Shown piece after piece: positions 4,664-7,499 of a stretch of DNA of 7,499 nt. The DNA comes from Phycisphaerales bacterium (lineage in GTDB: Bacteria; Planctomycetota; Phycisphaerae; Phycisphaerales; UBA1924). The notes below the pieces were generated by a model, which was not told where the DNA came from, made no database searches, and saw nothing but the letters and a program-made list of their open reading frames with translations. Location: contig JAJDDH010000413.1 in assembly GCA_029260415.1 (NCBI GenBank), positions 1-7,499 of the forward strand. The letters run 5' to 3'. The position numbers were made by a program, and so were the translations under genes. Position 1 is the stretch's first letter. Every line of letters starts with the position of its first letter.

Positions 4664-5608
4664 TTACTTGATCATCGCCCAGCGCTTGTAGAACGAGCGG
4701 TTGATGCGGATGAGCAGGAACTGCAGGCCCTGGACGATCACGTTCATGACCGGGCGGATCTTGTTGGGTCGCACGATGTCGATAAACATGCAGTAGCGGG
4801 CGTGGTCGCTCTCGTTGCACGACTGGTGCATGATCGTGTCGTCGAAGATGAACAGGGGTTGGTCGTTCCAGTGGTGCTTGAGATCGCCCACCTGGATGAA
4901 CGCGGCGTTGTCGGGCGTGGGGCGGAGGTTGTAGAGCACGCGGAAGGTGGCGCGGAGGGGGCCGAAGTGCCAGGAGGTGCTCTTGCGCTTGTTGAAGACG
5001 GAGACGCCGATGGTGCGGATGGTCTGGTACTGCTCGTGGAAGGCGGGGACGTCCACGGAGACGGGCAGGTCCTTGCCGTACCACTTGAAGAAGATCATGC
5101 TGCGCCCGTCGGTGATCTTGTCCTGGAGCTGGGCGATGAGGTCGGCCTCCTTCGCCGCGTCGAGGACCCTGGTGATCTCGTCCTGGTGGAGCCTGGGCAG
5201 GTCGTCGAACTGGTAGACGACCTTGTTCCAGTAGGGCAGTGAGATCAGGTCCATGAGCAGGTTGAACGGGGCCAGGACCCAGGTGAGCACGCCCTTGCCG
5301 AAGAAGTAGCTGTCCACCTGCCAGAGCCAGAGCGGGCGGTGGCGGAGGACGTCGATCACGCCGCAGAGGACGAACGCGCCGATGATGATCGGGACGGCGT
5401 ACCAGCCCTGGTCCCAGCCCAGGGCGGCGAAGGCGATGATGGCCGCGACACCGATGACGCGCTTGATGACGCGTTTGACGATCCGCTTGGTCGAGGTCTT
5501 GCGTTTGGGTGGGGGCGCTGCTGGGGCGTGCGGATCCGGCGCGAGCACCTCGACCGGGGCGTCGGGGGCGGTCGCGGGTGAGGGATCGGTCGCGGTGGGG
5601 GCGTCCAT
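4664..5608 (-). CDS. Membrane-anchored aspartyl/asparaginyl beta-hydroxylase family protein
   Basis: A 314-residue Fe(II)/2-oxoglutarate dioxygenase of the Asp/Asn beta-hydroxylase (AspH/LpxO) family. Residues 1-34 are a Pro/Ala-rich disordered leader and 35-50 are strongly basic. Two TM helices follow at about 51-66 and 69-87, with another hydrophobic stretch at 105-124. The catalytic jelly roll occupies about 170-285: SWHFGPLRATFRVLYNL (212-228), a glycine-flanked strand VGDLKHHW (240-247), FIFDDTIMHQSCN (253-265), and R271 in HARYCMFIDIVRP. H214 and H261 are the likely iron ligands and R271 the likely 2-oxoglutarate ligand. Position 216 is Gly, as in animal AspH, not Asp as in LpxO. Members hydroxylate protein Asp/Asn residues or lipid A acyl chains; the substrate here cannot be told. 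The basic segment before the TM pair suggests that both ends face the cytoplasm. The start is ATG 5608 with GGAG 5 bases upstream. A promoter-like element lies in the 64-base gap to the tRNA. Confidence 0.9.
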   Translation of the reverse strand: MDAPTATDPSPATAPDAPVEVLAPDPHAPAAPPPKRKTSTKRIVKRVIKRVIGVAAIIAFAALGWDQGWYAVPIIIGAFVLCGVIDVLRHRPLWLWQVDSYFFGKGVLTWVLAPFNLLMDLISLPYWNKVVYQFDDLPRLHQDEITRVLDAAKEADLIAQLQDKITDGRSMIFFKWYGKDLPVSVDVPAFHEQYQTIRTIGVSVFNKRKSTSWHFGPLRATFRVLYNLRPTPDNAAFIQVGDLKHHWNDQPLFIFDDTIMHQSCNESDHARYCMFIDIVRPNKIRPVMNVIVQGLQFLLIRINRSFYKRWAMIK

Positions 5609-5641
5609 GGGAGCTCCGGCGTGTGAGGTGCTGCGGGCGAA

Positions 5642-5672
5642 ATCGTAGCAGAGGCGGGGCGCCCGCTCGCAA
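5642..5672 (-). promoter_or_regulatory. Candidate extended -10 promoter of the beta-hydroxylase gene
   Basis: On the minus strand TGCTACGAT (5650-5642) is an extended -10 (TGn plus TACGAT, four of six to consensus). TTGCGA at 5672-5667 is a possible -35, with a 19-bp spacer that is slightly long. Transcription would start near 5634, giving a leader of about 26 bases. The -35 abuts the tRNA 3' end, so the hydroxylase could also be reached by readthrough from the tRNA, since no terminator separates them. Confidence 0.5.
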
Positions 5673-5757
5673 TGGGCCCGGAGGGACTCGAACCCTCACT
5701 CCCTTGTGGGGAAGCGGATTTTAAGTCCGCCGCGTCTGCCAGTTCCGCCACGGGCCC
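5673..5757 (-). tRNA. tRNA-Leu (anticodon UAA)
   Basis: The 85-base gene folds as a class II tRNA. The acceptor stem pairs GGGCCCG (5757-5751) with CGGGCCC (5680-5674), with discriminator A at 5673. T8-G9 follow, then a leucine-type D arm (GCGGAACTGGCAGACGC) and an anticodon stem GCGGA/TCCGC around CTTAAAA with anticodon TAA at 5723-5721. A long variable arm (CTTCCCCACAAGGGAG region) and a T arm GAGGG-TTCGAGT-CCCTC complete it. The 3' CCA is not encoded (ATTG follows), so CCA must be added by the nucleotidyltransferase. UAA reads UUA, and by wobble UUG, leucine codons, which are rare in this GC-rich genome. It lies upstream of, and in the same direction as, the beta-hydroxylase gene. Confidence 0.97.
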
Positions 5758-5764
5758 AGGCCTG

Positions 5765-5770
5765 AGCGTA
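5765..5770 (-). promoter_or_regulatory. Possible -10 element of tRNA-Leu
   Basis: TACGCT on the minus strand ends 7 bases before the first tRNA nucleotide (5757). If used, transcription would begin at or within a base or two of the mature tRNA 5' end. No clear -35 is present (CGCGCC at 17 bp). Confidence 0.35.
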
Positions 5771-5818
5771 CCCGCTCGCCCGGCGCTGGCGCGTGGGATC
5801 GCGTCGCGGGCGCGATCG

Positions 5819-5828
5819 TGTGTACGCT
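5819..5828 (+). promoter_or_regulatory. Possible -10 region of the kinase-like gene
   Basis: TGTGTACGCT carries TACGCT at 5823-5828, about 47 bases before the GTG start, and lies in the right arm of the 12-bp inverted repeat. No good -35 is seen. The similar TGTGTACCCT precedes the dockerin-type gene. Confidence 0.33.
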
Positions 5829-5874
5829 CAGGCGTGCGTGGGCGGAGCAGCGGGCATGGGCACAGGGGCGAGGC

Positions 5875-7499
5875 GTGAGCGGTGAATCTCAGCAAGCGAG
5901 CGGGTTCGTCGGCGAGTACGCGCCCGAGAAGCTGCTGTTGGAGACGCCCGGGCGGAGCCTGCACGCGGCCAGGGCGCCGCTGAGCGACCGGTGCGGGCAC
6001 GCGCTCAAGCGCGTCGGCGCGGACCCGCTGCTGGCGGGGCAGGAGAACGCCCAGGCCAGAGGCCTGCTCGACAGCGCGGCGGTCCAGCGCCGCTGCGCCG
6101 AGGCGGACCCGGGCGCGTGGGCGGCGGTGCTCGACGCGGGCGAGCTGGGCGAGGACGGGGCGTACGCGGTGACGGAGCTGCTGCCGCGCAGCGCGGCGGA
6201 CCTGATCCAGCTGCACATCCGCCTGCGACCGGCGGTGCTGGCGAAGGTTGTTGGCAGCGTCGTGCGCGGGCTGATCACGCTGCGGGAGACGTGCGACGGG
6301 CGCGCGCACGGGGCGCTGACCCCCGAGAACGTGCTGGTGCGGGGCGACGAGCCGTCTTCGTGGGCGGGGGTGCTGACCGATCCGCGGGCGAGCGAGCTGC
6401 TCCCGGGCGACGCGGAGCGTGGACGGGCGGAGGATCTCCGGGCGTTGGGGCGTCTGATTGCGCTGCTGGTGACGCACCGAGAGCCGAGCGGGGGCAAGAT
6501 CAGCGGGTCAGACGAGAGCTGGTCGCGACTGGGCGGCGTGGGCCAGGCGTGGCGCGAGCTGTGCGCCGAGCTGCTCAGCGCGGAGGACGCGGGGGACCTG
6601 GACGCGCTGCGCGATCGGGTTGCGGGGCTTCAACGTCGGGCGGAGCGCCCGAGGAAGCAGCGCCGCGTGGGCGCGACGGTCACGCTGCTGCTGGCGATCG
6701 GGCTGGGGGCGTTTCTGGTGTTCGGGACCGGGGGCGACCCGACCAAGGGCGGTTCGACGCGGGCGCCGTTCGAGGAGGAGCCCTTCAAGGCGTGGTGCGC
6801 CGACGCGGAGCTGTGGGTGCTGTACCTGGAGCGGGACGCGCAGGCGCGGCGCGAGGACCTGGCGCAGAACGATCACCTGGCGGGCGAGCTGCTGGCTGTG
6901 CTCGACGAGGCGGGTGAGCGCGAGATCGAGCTGGACCCGCGGACGCTGGTGCGGGCGTCGCCCCGCTCGAGGCTGGGCCTGGTGAACATGGTCGAGCCCG
7001 ACGAGCGGAACAAGAAGCTGGGCGGCCGCACGACGGAGGCGCTGGACATCATCGGTCGCCTGCGCGGGGCGATCTCGTCGTGGGACGCGCTGGGCGGGGC
7101 AAGCGAGCGGGCGTCGGTTTACGCCCGGCGCGGTTGGCGCCCGCAGGCGGCGTTCCTGAATCAGCTCAGCGATCGCGTGCTCGCCCCCGAGTGGACCGAC
7201 CCCGCGACGGGGCTGGTGAGCGTCCCCGATTCGATCGACGAGACGTTCGGCCCGGAGCTGGTCGAGAACCTCGTGCAGCTGAGTGAGGCGTCGGTGCTGT
7301 GTGACGAGATCGACGCGGCGTGGGAGCGCACGCAGGCGAGGATCGAGACGATCCGCAGCGCCGCGGCGCCCGCGGACGAGGGCGACGCGCCCGATCCGCT
7401 GCTGGGCGGGTTCGGTGATCTCCCCGATCGCTACACGGCGTTCCGCGGGCTCGGGGGCGACCTCGAAGCGCTGCGCACGCTCCATGGGCGCGTGATGGA
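5875..7499 (+). CDS. Transmembrane Ser/Thr-kinase-like protein, predicted pseudokinase, 3' end cut by window edge
   Basis: The frame is open from GTG 5875 (AGGGG 6 bases upstream) to the right edge, 541 residues visible, no stop reached. Residues 16-250 align in outline with a protein kinase fold. A degenerate P-loop LLLETPGRSLHAAR lies at 20-33, ALK at 43-45 stands for VAIK, and VLDAGELGEDGAYAVTELLP (85-104) is the hinge region. HGALTPEN at 145-152 replaces HRDLKPEN, LTDPRA (167-172) replaces the DFG region, and DLRALGRLIALLVT (187-200) matches the helix-F region. The catalytic Asp is Ala147 and the catalytic Lys is Thr149. Asn152, Asp169 and Lys45 remain, so ATP binding is possible but phosphotransfer doubtful. 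A basic stretch (254-264) precedes one TM helix (265-284), placing the kinase-like part in the cytoplasm. Residues 285-541+ would be outside the membrane: helical, charged, Cys308 and Cys476, no family recognised. It could be an active but divergent kinase; the motif losses argue against that. Confidence 0.8.
   Translation, partial: MSGESQQASGFVGEYAPEKLLLETPGRSLHAARAPLSDRCGHALKRVGADPLLAGQENAQARGLLDSAAVQRRCAEADPGAWAAVLDAGELGEDGAYAVTELLPRSAADLIQLHIRLRPAVLAKVVGSVVRGLITLRETCDGRAHGALTPENVLVRGDEPSSWAGVLTDPRASELLPGDAERGRAEDLRALGRLIALLVTHREPSGGKISGSDESWSRLGGVGQAWRELCAELLSAEDAGDLDALRDRVAGLQRRAERPRKQRRVGATVTLLLAIGLGAFLVFGTGGDPTKGGSTRAPFEEEPFKAWCADAELWVLYLERDAQARREDLAQNDHLAGELLAVLDEAGEREIELDPRTLVRASPRSRLGLVNMVEPDERNKKLGGRTTEALDIIGRLRGAISSWDALGGASERASVYARRGWRPQAAFLNQLSDRVLAPEWTDPATGLVSVPDSIDETFGPELVENLVQLSEASVLCDEIDAAWERTQARIETIRSAAAPADEGDAPDPLLGGFGDLPDRYTAFRGLGGDLEALRTLHGRVM

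Larger units (their letters stand above)
5760..5833. repeat. 12-bp inverted repeat between tRNA-Leu and the kinase-like gene
   Basis: GCCTGAGCGTAC (5760-5771) and GTACGCTCAGGC (5822-5833) are perfect reverse complements separated by 50 bases. Each arm, read outward, contains TACGCT, a plausible -10 hexamer. The left arm points at the tRNA on the minus strand and the right arm at the kinase-like gene on the plus strand. The pair could be two similar promoters, an operator, or both. Confidence 0.6.

Noticed and set aside
5856..5885. Nine-codon ORF (ATG 5856) overlapping the start of the kinase-like gene, possible leader peptide
   Set aside because: Too short to judge, no distinct SD, and no attenuator structure follows it.
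5356..6477. 373-codon minus-strand frame across the tRNA and the kinase-like gene
   Set aside because: It reads through a complete tRNA-Leu and overlaps the hydroxylase in another frame; composition is Arg/Pro-rich with no motif.
5991..6917. 308-codon plus-strand frame inside the kinase-like gene
   Set aside because: Arg/Gly/Ala-rich +2/+3 frame shadow; starts and ends within the longer motif-bearing frame.
6508..7485. 325-codon minus-strand frame opposite the kinase-like gene
   Set aside because: Arg/Gln/Leu-rich shadow. The plus-strand frame has kinase-like motifs, a TM helix and continuity from 5875 to the edge.
1..7499. Defence system, CRISPR array, insertion sequence, integrase or phage module
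   Set aside because: No spaced direct repeats, transposase motifs, target-site duplications or recognisable defence genes were seen on either strand.

Overview
This is a GC-rich (roughly two-thirds G+C by eye) bacterial chromosomal window. It carries a ribosomal protein/tRNA-modification locus (rpsP, trmD, rplS), a tRNA-Leu(UAA), a secreted protein with a dockerin-like C-terminus, a membrane-anchored aspartyl/asparaginyl beta-hydroxylase and a degenerate transmembrane Ser/Thr-kinase-like protein. The C-terminal tail of the secreted protein, the kinase-like receptor, the Ala-rich S16 tail and the GC content together suggest Planctomycetota, probably class Phycisphaerae. That assignment is inference from family knowledge; no rRNA is present to confirm it.

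Layout. Bases 1-780 (+) hold the 3' part of an unrecognised gene that runs in from the left. It converges on the minus-strand rplS, with a strong minus-strand intrinsic terminator at 808-843. Reading the minus strand from 2581 down to 883 gives trmD, a small membrane protein and rplS, closely spaced and probably one transcription unit. A plus-strand NTF2-like gene (2726-3103) diverges from trmD and converges on rpsP (3621-3184, minus), with a perfect hairpin between their stops. The usual rpsP-rimM-trmD-rplS operon is therefore split: rimM is missing from the window and a gene on the opposite strand sits in its place.

From 3622 to 3883 lies a 262-base divergent intergenic region with candidate promoter and hairpin elements. 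The secreted dockerin-type protein (3884-4636, +) follows and converges on the beta-hydroxylase gene (5608-4664, -). Just upstream of the hydroxylase on the same strand is tRNA-Leu(UAA) (5757-5673, -). The 117 bases upstream of the tRNA contain a 12-bp inverted repeat whose two arms resemble -10 regions pointing outward, one to the tRNA and one to the kinase-like gene. That gene starts at 5875 (+) and is cut by the right edge.

Functionally, trmD (m1G37 tRNA methylation), S16, L19 and tRNA-Leu form a translation neighbourhood. The right half is cell-envelope and signalling in character: a secreted protein, a two-TM hydroxylase and a one-TM pseudokinase. I see no CRISPR, insertion sequence, phage or defence cluster. 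The most unusual items are the predicted pseudokinase with an unidentified extracytoplasmic domain, the remodelled S16-TrmD-L19 locus, and an insertion in the TrmD interdomain linker.
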